This document shows positions 8,037 through 16,972 of a stretch of 64,000 nucleotides of DNA, piece by piece; position 1 is the stretch's first letter; every line of letters starts with the position of its first letter. Source of the DNA: Microbacterium sp. BH-3-3-3 (GTDB lineage Bacteria; Actinomycetota; Actinomycetes; Actinomycetales; Microbacteriaceae); contig NZ_VEFS01000001.1 of NCBI RefSeq assembly GCF_007679045.1, positions 1,106,329 through 1,170,328 on the forward strand, given 5' to 3'. A model generated the notes under the pieces. The model was not told where the DNA came from and searched no databases. It was given only the letters and a program-made list of their open reading frames with translations. The position numbers were made by a program, and so were the translations under genes.

Positions 8037-9005
8037 TCAGCGCGCGGCGGAGGGCGGGGCCGTCGAGCCGCGCACGATGAGCTGCGAGGGCAGCACGGTC
8101 TCGCCGATCGACGCCGCGCCCGACATCGCCTGCAGCAGCAGGTCGACGGCGAGGGCCCCGGCGCGGGCGATCGGCATCCGCACCGTGGTGAGGCTCGGCG
8201 TGACGGCTCCGGCGAGCTCGATGTCGTCGATGCCCACGAGGCTGACGTCGTCGGGGCACACGCGCCCGAGCTCGGCCATGCCGGCTTCGAGCCCGAGGGC
8301 GACGAGGTCGTTGTAGGCGATGACCGCGGTGGCGCCGCTGGCGACGGCCGCCGCGGCTCCCGCTCGCCCGCCCTGGATCGAGGCAGCGTGGTTGCTCAGA
8401 CGGGTGAGGCGGATGCCGAAGCGCTCGCACGCGCGCGCCACGGCGTCGGCACGCTGTTCGTCGGCCCACGATCCGTGCGGGCCGGAGGCGTACGCGACGT
8501 GATGGTGGCCGAGGGCGGAGAGGTGCTCGACCGCCTGGGTCGGCCCGCGCTCGGCGTCCATCACGACGCACACGGCGCCGTCGATCACGCGGTTGACGAT
8601 GACGTGGGGGGTGTCGGCCACGAGCGAGAGCACTTCGCGCTCGGGAAGGCGCGGGGAGCACAGCAGCAGTCCGTCGGTGCGGCATCCGAGCTCGATCGCC
8701 TCGCGCTCGCGGCGCAGGTCTTCGTCCGCGTCGAACAGCACGATGCGATGCCGGCCGTGCCACGCCTGCCCCTGGATCGCCTTGAGCAGGGTCGCGTAGA
8801 CGGGGTTCGCGGCATCCGGCACCACCACCGCGATCGTTCGGGTGCCGACGGCCGCCTGCGGCGTGGCGTAGCCGAGCTCGGCCGCGGCGCGGCGCACTCG
8901 CTCGAGGGTCGCGGGGGCGAGGCGGTCGGGCTCGCCGAAGGCGCGCGACGCCGTGGCGATCGACACACCCGCGTGCCGTGCCACCTCGGTCAGGTTCGCC
9001 GCCAT
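8037..9005 (-). CDS. LacI family transcriptional regulator
   Basis: A 322-residue regulator. The N-terminal HTH LTEVARHAGVSIATASRAFG (residues 4-23) is followed by the hinge helix and a periplasmic-binding-like sugar domain. ATG at 9005 is used; two in-frame GTG codons lie just upstream. It is divergent from the hexuronate/aldonate operon and is the natural candidate for its repressor, acting at GTTTGTACAAAC in the shared intergenic region. The inducer is probably a pathway intermediate, but this is inference. Confidence 0.9.
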   Translation of the reverse strand: MAANLTEVARHAGVSIATASRAFGEPDRLAPATLERVRRAAAELGYATPQAAVGTRTIAVVVPDAANPVYATLLKAIQGQAWHGRHRIVLFDADEDLRREREAIELGCRTDGLLLCSPRLPEREVLSLVADTPHVIVNRVIDGAVCVVMDAERGPTQAVEHLSALGHHHVAYASGPHGSWADEQRADAVARACERFGIRLTRLSNHAASIQGGRAGAAAAVASGATAVIAYNDLVALGLEAGMAELGRVCPDDVSLVGIDDIELAGAVTPSLTTVRMPIARAGALAVDLLLQAMSGAASIGETVLPSQLIVRGSTAPPSAAR

Positions 9006-9059
9006 CACCACCGTCTCTCTGCCGTCGTTCCATCATCGTGCATGCCGACCTGAAAACTG

Positions 9060-9088
9060 TTGACAAGTTTGTACAAACACTGCACACT
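9060..9088 (+). promoter_or_regulatory. uxuB operon promoter with LacI-type operator
   Basis: TTGACA at 9060-9065 is 17 bases from CACACT (9083-9088). The perfect 12-base palindrome GTTTGTACAAAC at 9067-9078 sits between them, so a bound repressor would block polymerase. The divergently encoded LacI protein is the likely ligand-responsive factor. The -10 match is only partial. Confidence 0.65.
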
Positions 9089-9094
9089 GCTTTC

Positions 9095-9157
9095 ATGCCG
9101 ATCATCGACGATCTCACCCGGTCGAGCCCCGCCGCCCCGGCGGGAGCCCGCGCATGA
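9095..9157 (+). CDS. Possible 20-residue leader peptide upstream of uxuB
   Basis: An ATG at 9095 opens a 20-codon frame (starting MPIIDDLTRSS and ending in an Ala/Pro-rich stretch) that stops at 9155-9157, overlapping the uxuB ATG at 9154 as ATGA. It is too short to identify and has no strong ribosome binding site. The exact overlap suggests translational coupling, but it may be chance. I report it as a candidate only. Confidence 0.3.
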   Translation: MPIIDDLTRSSPAAPAGARA

Positions 9158-10650
9158 GCGCGATCCTGCGCCGCGGCGCGAGCCTCCCCACGGCAATCCC
9201 CTCCGCCCCCTCGGGCGCCGGCATCCTGCACCTCGGACTCGGCAGCTTCCACCGCGCCCACCAGGCCGTCTACACCGCGGCCGCGATGCGCGCCGAGGGC
9301 GGCGACTGGGGCATCGTCGGCGTCGCCTCGCGCTCGCGCCGGGTCGTCGACGCCCTGCACGCGCAGGACCACCTCTACTCCGTCGCGACGGTCTCGCCCG
9401 CGGGCACGACCCTCGACATCCCCGGGGTGCACACCGACTCGTACGTCGCCGCCGACGACCCGGCCCGCGTGGTCGCCGACCTCGCCGACCCGCGCATCCG
9501 CATCGCGACGCTCACGGTGACCGAGAACGGCTACAGCTACTCCAACGCCACCCAGCGCCTCGACGTCGCCGACCCGATCGTCGCCGCCGACCTGCGCGGG
9601 GGCGCCCCCCGCTCGACCATCGGCCAGCTCGCGCGCGGCCTGCAGCGCCGGGCCGCGGCGGGCGGAGAGCAGATCGCGATCCTCAGCTGCGACAACCTGC
9701 TGTCGAACGGCTCGCACACCGAGAAGCTCGTGCGGGCCTTCCTGCAGGAGCTTCCGGATGCCGAGTCGGCCGACGCCCTGGCCTACCTGGACCGCGCCGT
9801 GACCTTCCCCTCGAGCATGGTCGACCGCATCGTGCCCTCGACCACCCCCGAGCTGACCGACCGCGTGGCCGCTCTCCTCGGCGTGCGCGACGAGGTCCCC
9901 GTGCCGGCCGAGCCCTTCACGATGTGGGCGATCGAAGACCGCTTCGCGGGCGGCCGCCCGGCGTGGGAGGCCGGCGGCGCGGTGTTCACCGACGAGGTGG
10001 GCGCGTACGAGCTGCTCAAGGTGCGCCTGCTCAACGGCACGCACTCGCTGATCGCCTACCTCGGCGCCCTGCGCGGGGTTCCCACGATCCCGGATGCCAT
10101 CGCCCTGGCCGACGTCGAAGCCGCCGCCACCGCGATCCTGCGGGGCGAGTACGAGCCCTCGGTCACCGCTCCGCGGGGCGTCGACATCGCGGCGTACGAG
10201 CGCGACCTGTTCGCCCGCTGGGGCAACAGCGCGCTCGGACACCGCACGAGCCAGGTCGGCTCCGACGGGTCGGTCAAGCTCGGCCAGCGCATCCCCGGCC
10301 CGGTCGCCCAGGCGTTCGAGCGGGGGGAGTTCCCGCACCTGATCGCCCTCACGGTGGCCGCATACCTCGCCTGCATCGCCCCGCCCGCGGGCTTCGACCC
10401 CGGCCCCCACGCCGCGGCGATGACCGACCCGGCGCGCGAGCGCCTCACCGCCGTCGCCACCCGCGGCGGCCGCGACCTCGCCGCCCGCGCGATCGTCGAT
10501 CTCCAGTTGTTCGGCGAAGACCTCGCGCACCGCACCGTTTTCGTCGACCGCGTGGGCGACCTGCTCGACACGATCGTCGAGCGGGGCGTCGACAGTGCGA
10601 TCGCCGAGAGCCTCTCGGCATCCGGCACCCTCGCCCCCACCGCCCCCTGA
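9154..10650 (+). CDS. uxuB: Mannitol dehydrogenase family; likely fructuronate reductase
   Basis: A 498-residue NAD(P)-dependent polyol/aldonate dehydrogenase. The N-terminal Rossmann part includes GILHLGLGSFHRAHQAVY. The catalytic KxxxxNxxH motif of this long-chain family is at K289, N294 and H297. With manD, eda and kdgK downstream, fructuronate to D-mannonate is the most fitting reaction; tagaturonate reductase or mannitol dehydrogenase are alternatives the sequence alone cannot exclude. It is the first full-length gene of the operon. Confidence 0.85.
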   Translation: MSAILRRGASLPTAIPSAPSGAGILHLGLGSFHRAHQAVYTAAAMRAEGGDWGIVGVASRSRRVVDALHAQDHLYSVATVSPAGTTLDIPGVHTDSYVAADDPARVVADLADPRIRIATLTVTENGYSYSNATQRLDVADPIVAADLRGGAPRSTIGQLARGLQRRAAAGGEQIAILSCDNLLSNGSHTEKLVRAFLQELPDAESADALAYLDRAVTFPSSMVDRIVPSTTPELTDRVAALLGVRDEVPVPAEPFTMWAIEDRFAGGRPAWEAGGAVFTDEVGAYELLKVRLLNGTHSLIAYLGALRGVPTIPDAIALADVEAAATAILRGEYEPSVTAPRGVDIAAYERDLFARWGNSALGHRTSQVGSDGSVKLGQRIPGPVAQAFERGEFPHLIALTVAAYLACIAPPAGFDPGPHAAAMTDPARERLTAVATRGGRDLAARAIVDLQLFGEDLAHRTVFVDRVGDLLDTIVERGVDSAIAESLSASGTLAPTAP

Positions 10651-10693
10651 CCCATCCGCGCCCACCCGGGCGCACAGACTCGAAGGAGACGCG

Positions 10694-11698
10694 ATGAAGC
10701 TTCTCGCGATCCACGCCGCGGAAGACATCCGCTGGGAAGACCGCCCCGCCCCCGAACCGGGCGACGGCGAGGTGCGGCTTCGCGTGCGCTACGTCGGCAT
10801 CTGCGGGTCGGACCTGCACTACTACTTCCACGGCAAGAACGGCGAGTACGCGGTGCGCGAGCCCCTGACCCCCGGTCACGAGCTGTCGGCCGAGGTCGAC
10901 CTCGACCCCTCGGGTCGGCTGGCGCCGGGCACGCCCGTCACCGTGCACCCCGCGCGCTTCGGCCCTTCGGTGCCGGGCCTCGAGGAGCGCCCGCACCTGC
11001 GTGCGGGCGGCGACTACCTCGGTAGCGCCGCGGGCTTCCCGCACCGACAGGGCGGAGCCGCCGAGCTGCTCGTGGTCGAAGAGCACATGATCCGCGTCCT
11101 GCCCGAGGGGCTGTCGCTCGAGCGCGCCGCCCTCGCCGAGCCCCTCGCCGTCGCCATCCACGCGGTGAGCCTCGCGGGCGACCTCTCCGGCAAACGCGCG
11201 CTCGTCATCGGCTCCGGCCCCATCGGCCTGCTCGTCGCGGCGGCCGCCGTGCACGCGGGAGCCGAGCTGGTCGGCGCGAGCGACGTGCGCCCCGAACCGC
11301 TCGAGCGCGCCCGCGCCCTCGGTGCGGGCGAAACCTTCCTCGTGGGCACCGACACGATCGAGAACGAGTCGTTCGACGTGGTCTTCGAGTGCTCCGGCGT
11401 CGGAGTGGCCCTCACGCAGGCCGTCCGCGCCGCCCGCCGCGCCGGCACCGTCGTGCAGGTGGGCATGCTCCCGGATGCCGAGCTCGGGGTGAACCTCGCC
11501 CCGATGCTCGCGAAGGAGCTGACGCTGCGCGGAGCCTTCCGCTTCTCGAGCGAGATCGACGACGCCATCGCGATGCTCGCCTCGACCGACGCGCTCGACA
11601 CCGTCGTGTCGCACGTCGTCCCCGCCGCCGACGCGGTCAGCGCGTTCGCCGTTGCGCGGGACTCCTCGGCATCCGCCAAAGTCCTGCTCGCTCTCTGA
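10694..11698 (+). CDS. idnD: Zinc-type alcohol dehydrogenase, L-idonate 5-dehydrogenase-like
   Basis: A 334-residue medium-chain dehydrogenase with strong IdnD-like landmarks: YVGICGSDLHYYFHG (catalytic Cys), TPGHELS, AEPLAVAIHA, a GSGPIGL Rossmann loop, and LRGAFRFSSEIDDA. It would oxidise L-idonate or a related aldonate with NAD(P). The start is ATG after AAGGAG. The region that normally carries the four structural-zinc cysteines (about residues 85-110) has none, unlike E. coli IdnD. It sits between uxuB and the transporter, so it probably feeds another aldonate into the pathway. Confidence 0.85.
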   Translation: MKLLAIHAAEDIRWEDRPAPEPGDGEVRLRVRYVGICGSDLHYYFHGKNGEYAVREPLTPGHELSAEVDLDPSGRLAPGTPVTVHPARFGPSVPGLEERPHLRAGGDYLGSAAGFPHRQGGAAELLVVEEHMIRVLPEGLSLERAALAEPLAVAIHAVSLAGDLSGKRALVIGSGPIGLLVAAAAVHAGAELVGASDVRPEPLERARALGAGETFLVGTDTIENESFDVVFECSGVGVALTQAVRAARRAGTVVQVGMLPDAELGVNLAPMLAKELTLRGAFRFSSEIDDAIAMLASTDALDTVVSHVVPAADAVSAFAVARDSSASAKVLLAL

Positions 11699-11767
11699 GC
11701 AAGCCCCTCGAACATCCCCCGACACCCCAGCGATTCCGCTACGCATCACCTACGAAGGAGTAATCCG

Positions 11768-13168
11768 ATGAGCAGCTCATCCGCCCCCGGCGTCGACGCC
11801 TCGACGTCGCCGCCCGTCGCCACACGGTCCGTCGGCGACCTCGCCCGCGCCGCCGTCTCGGGCTGGCTCGGCACCGCCCTGGAATTCATGGACTTCCAGC
11901 TGTACTCGCTCGCCGCAGCCCTCGTCTTCAGCCAGATCTTCTTCGCCGGCGGCGACGCCGCGATGGCGGTCGTTCTCGCGATGGCCACCTACGGCGTGGG
12001 CTACGTGGCCCGCCCGGTCGGCGCCTTCTTCTTCGCCCGCATCGGCGACAAGATCGGCCGCAAGCAGGTGCTGTTCTACACGATCCTGCTCATGGGCGCG
12101 GCGACCACCCTCATCGGCGTGCTGCCCACCTACGAGCAGGTCGGCATCCTGGCCCCGATCCTCCTCGTGGTGCTCCGCCTCGCCCAGGGCTTCGGCGCCG
12201 GCGCCGAGATCTCGGGCGCGGGCGTCATGCTCGCCGAGTACGCCCCCGACAACCGCCGCGGCGTCGTCGCCTCGCTCGTCGCGCTCGGCACCAACTGCGG
12301 AACGCTGTTCGCCTCGGGCATCTGGGCGATCCTGCTCGCCGTGATGATGGAGAGCGACGTCATCGCCTGGGGCTGGCGCATCCCCTTCATCGGCAGCGCG
12401 ATCATCATGCTCTTCGCCCTGTGGGTGCGCTTCAACCTCAAGGAGAGCCCGGTCTTCGAGGAGCGCACCGACGTCGTCGACGGCAAGGCGCTCTCGCGCG
12501 CCGAGCTGCACAAGGTCGCCACCGAGACCAACGACATCCGCACGCTCGAGTCGCTGCAGAAGAAGCCGCTCAAGGCCGTTCTCGTGTCGTTCTTCCTGCG
12601 CTTCGGCCAGGCCGGCAACTCCGGCATCGTGCAGACGTACCTCATCTCGTTCATCACGATCACCCTCGCGATCTCGAAGGAGGTCGGTCCCGAGATCGTC
12701 ATCGTCTCGTCGCTGATCGGCTTCCTCACGATCCCGCTCGTCGGCTTCCTCGGCGACAAGTTCGGCCGCCGCCGCATGTACATCGTCATGTCGGCGCTGT
12801 CGCTGCTGCTGATCGTGCCGGCGCTGCTGATGATCAACTCCCGCGAGGTGGGCGCGATCTTCGTCGGCTACGCCCTGATCCACAACATCTCGGTGCTGGG
12901 CCTGGCGTCGATGGAGAACATCTCGATCCCCGAGATCTTCGGCGCCCGCAACCGCTACACCCTCACCGCCGTCGTCCGCGAGGTCGCCGCGATCATCGCC
13001 ACCGGTATCGGCCCCGTCGTCGCCGCGGCCTGGGTGGCCGCCGCCACCGGCAGCATCGTCCCGATCATGGTGCTCATGGGCATCTTCACCGCGTCGGCCC
13101 TGGTCGCCGCGATCGTGGCCCCCGAGTGGACCGGTCGCGATCTGCGGGATCCCCGCCCCGCGATGTGA
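11768..13168 (+). CDS. MFS metabolite:H+ symporter (MHS family)
   Basis: A 466-residue, 12-helix transporter of the metabolite:H+ symporter group. It has ALEFMDFQLYSLAAA in helix 1, a loop 2-3 signature ARIGDKIGRKQVLFY, the RLAQGFGAGAEISGAG segment and a second GDKFGRRRMY motif in the C-terminal half. AAGGAG precedes ATG. Its location between idnD and manD makes it the probable uptake system for the uronate or aldonate degraded by this operon. The exact substrate is inferred from context. Confidence 0.88.
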   Translation: MSSSSAPGVDASTSPPVATRSVGDLARAAVSGWLGTALEFMDFQLYSLAAALVFSQIFFAGGDAAMAVVLAMATYGVGYVARPVGAFFFARIGDKIGRKQVLFYTILLMGAATTLIGVLPTYEQVGILAPILLVVLRLAQGFGAGAEISGAGVMLAEYAPDNRRGVVASLVALGTNCGTLFASGIWAILLAVMMESDVIAWGWRIPFIGSAIIMLFALWVRFNLKESPVFEERTDVVDGKALSRAELHKVATETNDIRTLESLQKKPLKAVLVSFFLRFGQAGNSGIVQTYLISFITITLAISKEVGPEIVIVSSLIGFLTIPLVGFLGDKFGRRRMYIVMSALSLLLIVPALLMINSREVGAIFVGYALIHNISVLGLASMENISIPEIFGARNRYTLTAVVREVAAIIATGIGPVVAAAWVAAATGSIVPIMVLMGIFTASALVAAIVAPEWTGRDLRDPRPAM

Positions 13169-13411
13169 TCCCGCGGGGTCGCTCTCGGGCGGCCCCGCAC
13201 CCGGGCGGGTTCGTGACGGCGGACCCGCCCGGCATCGCTCCCCTCCCGCGCGTCCTCCCGGGGCGCCCAGCGTGGCCCCGGGTCCACGTTCGACGCCCCG
13301 GGGCCAGCTCTGACGCCCCTGCGGGTGCGTCGCTGCCACATCCAGCGCCCCGGGGCCACGAATCGCGCCCCGCTTCGACCCGCCACCTCCCCTCCGCCAG
13401 AAAGTCCGCAC
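13169..13411 (+). other. GC-rich 243-base gap inside the operon
   Basis: No gene is visible between the MFS gene and manD. The gap contains two copies of GCCCCGGGGCCA (13295-13306 and 13347-13358), each able to fold or act as a short palindrome. It might hold an internal promoter or processing site. No convincing -10 or -35 pair stands out. Confidence 0.4.
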
Positions 13412-14638
13412 ATGAGCATCGCCTCCGTCGACGTCATCGTCACCAGCCCCGGCCGCAACTTCGTCACCCTGAAGATCACCACGAGCGACGGTGTCGTCGG
13501 ATGGGGGGATGCCACCGTCAACGGCCGCGAGCTGTCTGTGGCGTCGTACCTCTCCGACCACCTCGCCTCGATGCTCATCGGCCGCGACGAGGACCGCATC
13601 GAAGACACCTGGCAGTACCTCTACCGCGGGGCGTACTGGCGCCGCGGACCGGTGACCATGGCCGCGATCGCCGCGGTCGACATGGCGCTGTGGGACATCA
13701 AGGCCAAGAAGGCCGGGATGCCGCTGTACCAGCTGCTCGGAGGCGCGAGCCGCGACGGCGTGCGCGTCTACGCCCACGCCTCGGGCACCGACTTCGAGGC
13801 CCTCTCGAACGCGATCACCGGATACCGCGAGCTCGGCTTCACCGCCGTGCGCGTGCAGACCGGCGTCCCCGGCCTCGGGCAGATCTACGGCGTCTCGGCC
13901 GCGGGCCCGGGCGTGCGGTACGACTACGAGCCCGCGAAGCGCTCGGGCGACCGCCCCGCCGAAGAGACCTGGGACACCCGCCAGTACCTCAACCACATGC
14001 CCGGGGTCTTCTCGAAGATCCGCGAGGAGTTCGGCACCGACCTGCGCATCCTGCACGACGGCCACCACCGCATGTCGCCGATCGAAGCCGCGCGTTTCGC
14101 GAAGGACGTCGAGCCCTACGACCTGTTCTGGCTCGAAGACGCCACTCCCGGCGAAGACCAGACGGCGCTGCGGCTCATCCGCCAGCACTCGACCACGCCG
14201 CTCGCGATCGGCGAGGTGTTCAACACCGTGTACGACTACCAGACGCTCATCACCGAGCGCCTGATCGACTACGTGCGCTCGGCCGTGACCCACACCGGTG
14301 GCATCACCGCGATGAAGAAGCTCCTCGACTTCGCCGCGATCTACGGCATCCGCTCCGGCATCCACGGTCCCACCGACATCTCCCCCGTCGGCATGGCGGC
14401 GGCCCTGCACCTCGATCTCGCGATCCACAACTTCGGCATCCAGGAGTACATGCCGCACAACGAGCAGACGCTCGAGGTGTTCCAGACCTCGTTCACCTTC
14501 GACAAGGGCTTCCTGCACCCGGGCGACCAGCCCGGCCTCGGCGTCGAGCTCGACGAAGAGGCCGCCGGCGCGTTCGAGTACACGAAGGCGTACCTGCCCG
14601 TGAACCGCCTTCTCGATGGGACCGTCCATGACTGGTGA
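13412..14638 (+). CDS. manD: D-mannonate dehydratase, enolase superfamily (ManD-like)
   Basis: A 408-residue mandelate racemase/enolase-type enzyme that dehydrates D-mannonate to 2-keto-3-deoxygluconate. Metal ligands appear as D216 (ILHDGHH), E242 (WLEDATP) and E268 (AIGEVFN), spaced 26 residues apart as in characterised ManD proteins. The long loop [19 protein letters not shown] and the [16 protein letters not shown] segment also fit ManD. ATG at 13412 has only a weak ribosome site. ManD families include low-activity and D-gluconate-active members, so exact specificity is not certain. Confidence 0.9.
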   Translation: MSIASVDVIVTSPGRNFVTLKITTSDGVVGWGDATVNGRELSVASYLSDHLASMLIGRDEDRIEDTWQYLYRGAYWRRGPVTMAAIAAVDMALWDIKAKKAGMPLYQLLGGASRDGVRVYAHASGTDFEALSNAITGYRELGFTAVRVQTGVPGLGQIYGVSAAGPGVRYDYEPAKRSGDRPAEETWDTRQYLNHMPGVFSKIREEFGTDLRILHDGHHRMSPIEAARFAKDVEPYDLFWLEDATPGEDQTALRLIRQHSTTPLAIGEVFNTVYDYQTLITERLIDYVRSAVTHTGGITAMKKLLDFAAIYGIRSGIHGPTDISPVGMAAALHLDLAIHNFGIQEYMPHNEQTLEVFQTSFTFDKGFLHPGDQPGLGVELDEEAAGAFEYTKAYLPVNRLLDGTVHDW

Positions 14639-15278
14639 GCTTCCCGCCCGCACCGTTTCGTCGAAGCTCGTCGTGGTCGCCCGGGCATCCGCCGCGTCGG
14701 ACTACGCGCCCGTGCTGGCCTCGCTCGCCGAGGCGGGGGTGCAGAGCGTCGAGCTGACGCTCACCACGCCCGGCACCTTCGACGCCTTCGCCGACCTGCG
14801 TTCGTCGTTCGACGGCGACCTCGGCATCGGCACGGTCGCGAACCTCGACCAGCTCGAGCGCGCGATCGCCGTCGGCGCCGACTACGTCGTCACCCCGATC
14901 ACCTCGACCGCTCTGGTCGAGCACGCGGTCGCCGCGGGCATGCCGATCATCCCCGGTGGCCTCACCCCCACCGAGCTGTTCGCCTCGTGGTCGGCGGGCG
15001 CCTCGGCGGTGAAGGTGTTCCCGGCCGGTCAGGTCGGCCCCGGCTACCTGAAGGATCTGCGCGGACCGTTCCCCGACATCGCCGTCGTCCCCTCGGGAGG
15101 GGTGGATGCCGACAGCGCGGCCGCCTGGCTCGCGGCGGGCGCCGTGGCGGTCAGCGTCGGCGGTCCGCTGCTCGGCGACGCGTTCCGCGGCGGCGACCTG
15201 GGCGCGCTCCGCGAGCGGGCCGAGCGGTTCGTCGCGGTGTGCGCGGGGTCGGACCTGCTCGCGGGGCGGAGCGCGTGA
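14628..15278 (+). CDS. eda: 2-keto-3-deoxy-6-phosphogluconate aldolase
   Basis: A 216-residue class I aldolase splitting KDPG into pyruvate and glyceraldehyde-3-phosphate. E42 in [11 protein letters not shown] and the Schiff-base lysine K129 in KVFPAGQVG match the KDPG/KHG aldolase active site. [13 protein letters not shown] and [11 protein letters not shown] are further family motifs. ATG at 14628 overlaps the end of manD by 11 bases; an in-frame ATG at 14616 is less likely. It completes the operon's lower pathway with kdgK. Confidence 0.93.
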   Translation: MTGELPARTVSSKLVVVARASAASDYAPVLASLAEAGVQSVELTLTTPGTFDAFADLRSSFDGDLGIGTVANLDQLERAIAVGADYVVTPITSTALVEHAVAAGMPIIPGGLTPTELFASWSAGASAVKVFPAGQVGPGYLKDLRGPFPDIAVVPSGGVDADSAAAWLAAGAVAVSVGGPLLGDAFRGGDLGALRERAERFVAVCAGSDLLAGRSA

Positions 15279-16207
15279 CCCGCGTCGTCACCCTCGGCGA
15301 GACGATGGCGCTCGCCCGCACGACCGAGGTCGGCTCGCTCCGGCACGCCGCGGGCCTGGCGCTCGGCATCGGTGGCGCGGAGACCAACGTCGCCGTGGGC
15401 CTGCGCCGCTTGGGCGTCGATGCCGCGTGGCTCGGCCGCGTCGGCGACGACCCGCTCGGCGAGCGCATCGCGCGGGAGCTGCGGGGCGAAGGACTCGATG
15501 TGCACGCGATCGTCGACGCCGAGGCGCCGACCGGCCTGATGCTCAAGGAGCGCCCGTCCGCGGCATCCACCGCCGTGCACTACTACCGCCGCGGTTCGGC
15601 GGGGTCGCGCCTCGCGCCCGACGACGTTCCGGCGGGATGGATCGAAGACGCCGACCTGTTGCACATCACGGGCATCACGCCCCTGCTGTCCGACACCGCT
15701 CGCGCCGCCGTGCTCTCGGCCGTCGAGCGCGCCCGCGCGGCCGGCGTCGCGGTCAGCTTCGACGTCAACTACCGCTCCGCCCTGGCGTCCCCCGCGGTCG
15801 CGGGACCGATCCTCCGCGAGATCGCGGCGCTGTCGACCCTCGTCTTCGGCGGGGTCGAGGAGTTCGCCCTGATGAGCCCGGATGCCGCGGAGTCGCTCCT
15901 CGATTGCGGCGTGCAGCACGTGGTGGTCAAGCGCGGCCCGGGTGGGGCCGCCGCCTTCACGGCGACCGGTGCCACCGAGGCTCCGGGCTTCGTCATCGAC
16001 CCTCTCGACACCGTGGGCGCGGGCGACGCGTTCGTCGCGGGCTACCTCAGCGCTTACCTCGAGGGCCTCGACGTGGCCGACACGTTGGTCCGCGCCAACG
16101 CCTGCGGCGCGATGGCCTGTCTCGTGCCCGGCGACTGGGAAGCCGCGCCCACGCGCCGCGACCTCGAGCGCTTCCTCACCGGCGGCGGCGACCCGGTCCG
16201 GCGCTGA
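15275..16207 (+). CDS. kdgK: 2-keto-3-deoxygluconate kinase (PfkB family)
   Basis: A 310-residue ribokinase/PfkB sugar kinase phosphorylating KDG to KDPG. The N-terminal substrate motif is GLALGIGGAETNVAVGLRRLG. The C-terminal DTVGAGDAFVAGY carries the catalytic base D251 and the anion hole. The start is GTG at 15275, overlapping the eda stop as GTGA. It is the last gene of the operon, and context strongly supports KDG as substrate over fructose or ribose. Confidence 0.92.
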   Translation: MTRVVTLGETMALARTTEVGSLRHAAGLALGIGGAETNVAVGLRRLGVDAAWLGRVGDDPLGERIARELRGEGLDVHAIVDAEAPTGLMLKERPSAASTAVHYYRRGSAGSRLAPDDVPAGWIEDADLLHITGITPLLSDTARAAVLSAVERARAAGVAVSFDVNYRSALASPAVAGPILREIAALSTLVFGGVEEFALMSPDAAESLLDCGVQHVVVKRGPGGAAAFTATGATEAPGFVIDPLDTVGAGDAFVAGYLSAYLEGLDVADTLVRANACGAMACLVPGDWEAAPTRRDLERFLTGGGDPVRR

Positions 16208-16235
16208 CGCGGTCGGACCGGCGCTGCCCCGACCA

Positions 16236-16286
16236 CCGCTCGAGATCACGCGATCCTGCGCAGCTCGTTCGGGGAATCTCGAGCGG
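16236..16286. terminator. Hairpin between convergent kdgK and SCP2-like gene
   Basis: Arms CCGCTCGAGAT (16236-16246) and ATCTCGAGCGG (16276-16286) pair perfectly over 11 bases around a 29-base loop. The location between two convergent genes suits a bidirectional terminator. There is no T tract. Confidence 0.6.
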
Positions 16287-16327
16287 ATCGTGCACCCGGC
16301 GGAGAGCCGCGGATGCCGCGACCCGGG

Positions 16328-16684
16328 CTACGGCCGCAGCGGCAGCAGCGCGCTGATGTCGGCGCGCACGCCCGAGGCGACGATGCGGCCCGCGGTCACG
16401 GCATCCGCCCAATGCTCTTGCCCCGTCGCCACGGCGATCCACGTCGCCGCATCGGTCTCGACCACGTTGGGCGGAGTGCCGCGCGTGTGCCGGGGGCCCT
16501 CGATCACCTGCACCGCGCCGAAGGGCGGCACGCGCATCTCGACCGAGTTGCCCGGGGCCTTTTCGACGAGCAGCTGCAGCAGGTAGCGCACGGCCGTGGC
16601 GGTCGCCGGGCGCGGGGCGTCTCCAGCGGCGACCGCGGCGAGCGCTGCGCGACCGTCTCCGGTCTCGATGCGGCGGGGAGGCAT
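16328..16684 (-). CDS. Sterol carrier (SCP2-like) family protein
   Basis: A 118-residue small protein. The central segment VRYLLQLLVEKAPGNSVEMRVPPFGAVQV and the closing DAVTAGRIVASGVRADISALLPL resemble the actinobacterial sterol carrier family (SCP2-like fold) commonly found beside purD. Such proteins may bind hydrophobic ligands, but its role here is unknown. ATG at 16684 follows TACCGT (16697 down to 16692) by seven bases, so the mRNA is probably leaderless. A longer upstream reading runs into the intergenic repeats. Confidence 0.75.
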   Translation of the reverse strand: MPPRRIETGDGRAALAAVAAGDAPRPATATAVRYLLQLLVEKAPGNSVEMRVPPFGAVQVIEGPRHTRGTPPNVVETDAATWIAVATGQEHWADAVTAGRIVASGVRADISALLPLRP

Positions 16685-16745
16685 GGCATCCACGGTACCC
16701 GCGGAGCAGGGGGGGGTCTGCGTCTCGCGGCGCGCGCGAACCTCG

Positions 16746-16902
16746 GCGATTCGCACAACCTCAGTCGCATCCCACCGCCGCGGGCTGAGGTTGCGCAGAT
16801 GACGGAGGGTGTGACGCCTTCCCCACGCCGACACCCGCGCACGAGCTCAGCGATTCGCACAACCTCCGTGGCATCCCACCGCCGCGGGCTGAGGTTACGC
16901 AG
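16746..16902. repeat. Two 53-base direct repeats with internal dyad
   Basis: Units 16746-16798 and 16850-16902 differ at only a few positions and begin 104 bases apart. Each starts GCGATTCGCACAACCTC, contains CATCCCACCGCCGCGGGCTGA and ends near CGCAG. Within unit 1, AACCTCAG and CTGAGGTT can pair. They lie upstream of purD and of the divergent SCP2-like gene. They are not coding. Confidence 0.8.
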
Positions 16903-16959
16903 GTCGCTGAGCGTGCGCGCCTTCCGCATCGCGGCGCGAAGGCACGGACCCGCGCTCGA

Positions 16960-16972
16960 TAGGCTGACCGCG
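16960..16972 (+). promoter_or_regulatory. purD -10 element, leaderless layout
   Basis: TAGGCT (16960-16965) lies six bases upstream of the purD GTG at 16972, and no Shine-Dalgarno is present. A good -35 element is not visible; the 53-base repeats lie just upstream. Confidence 0.5.
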
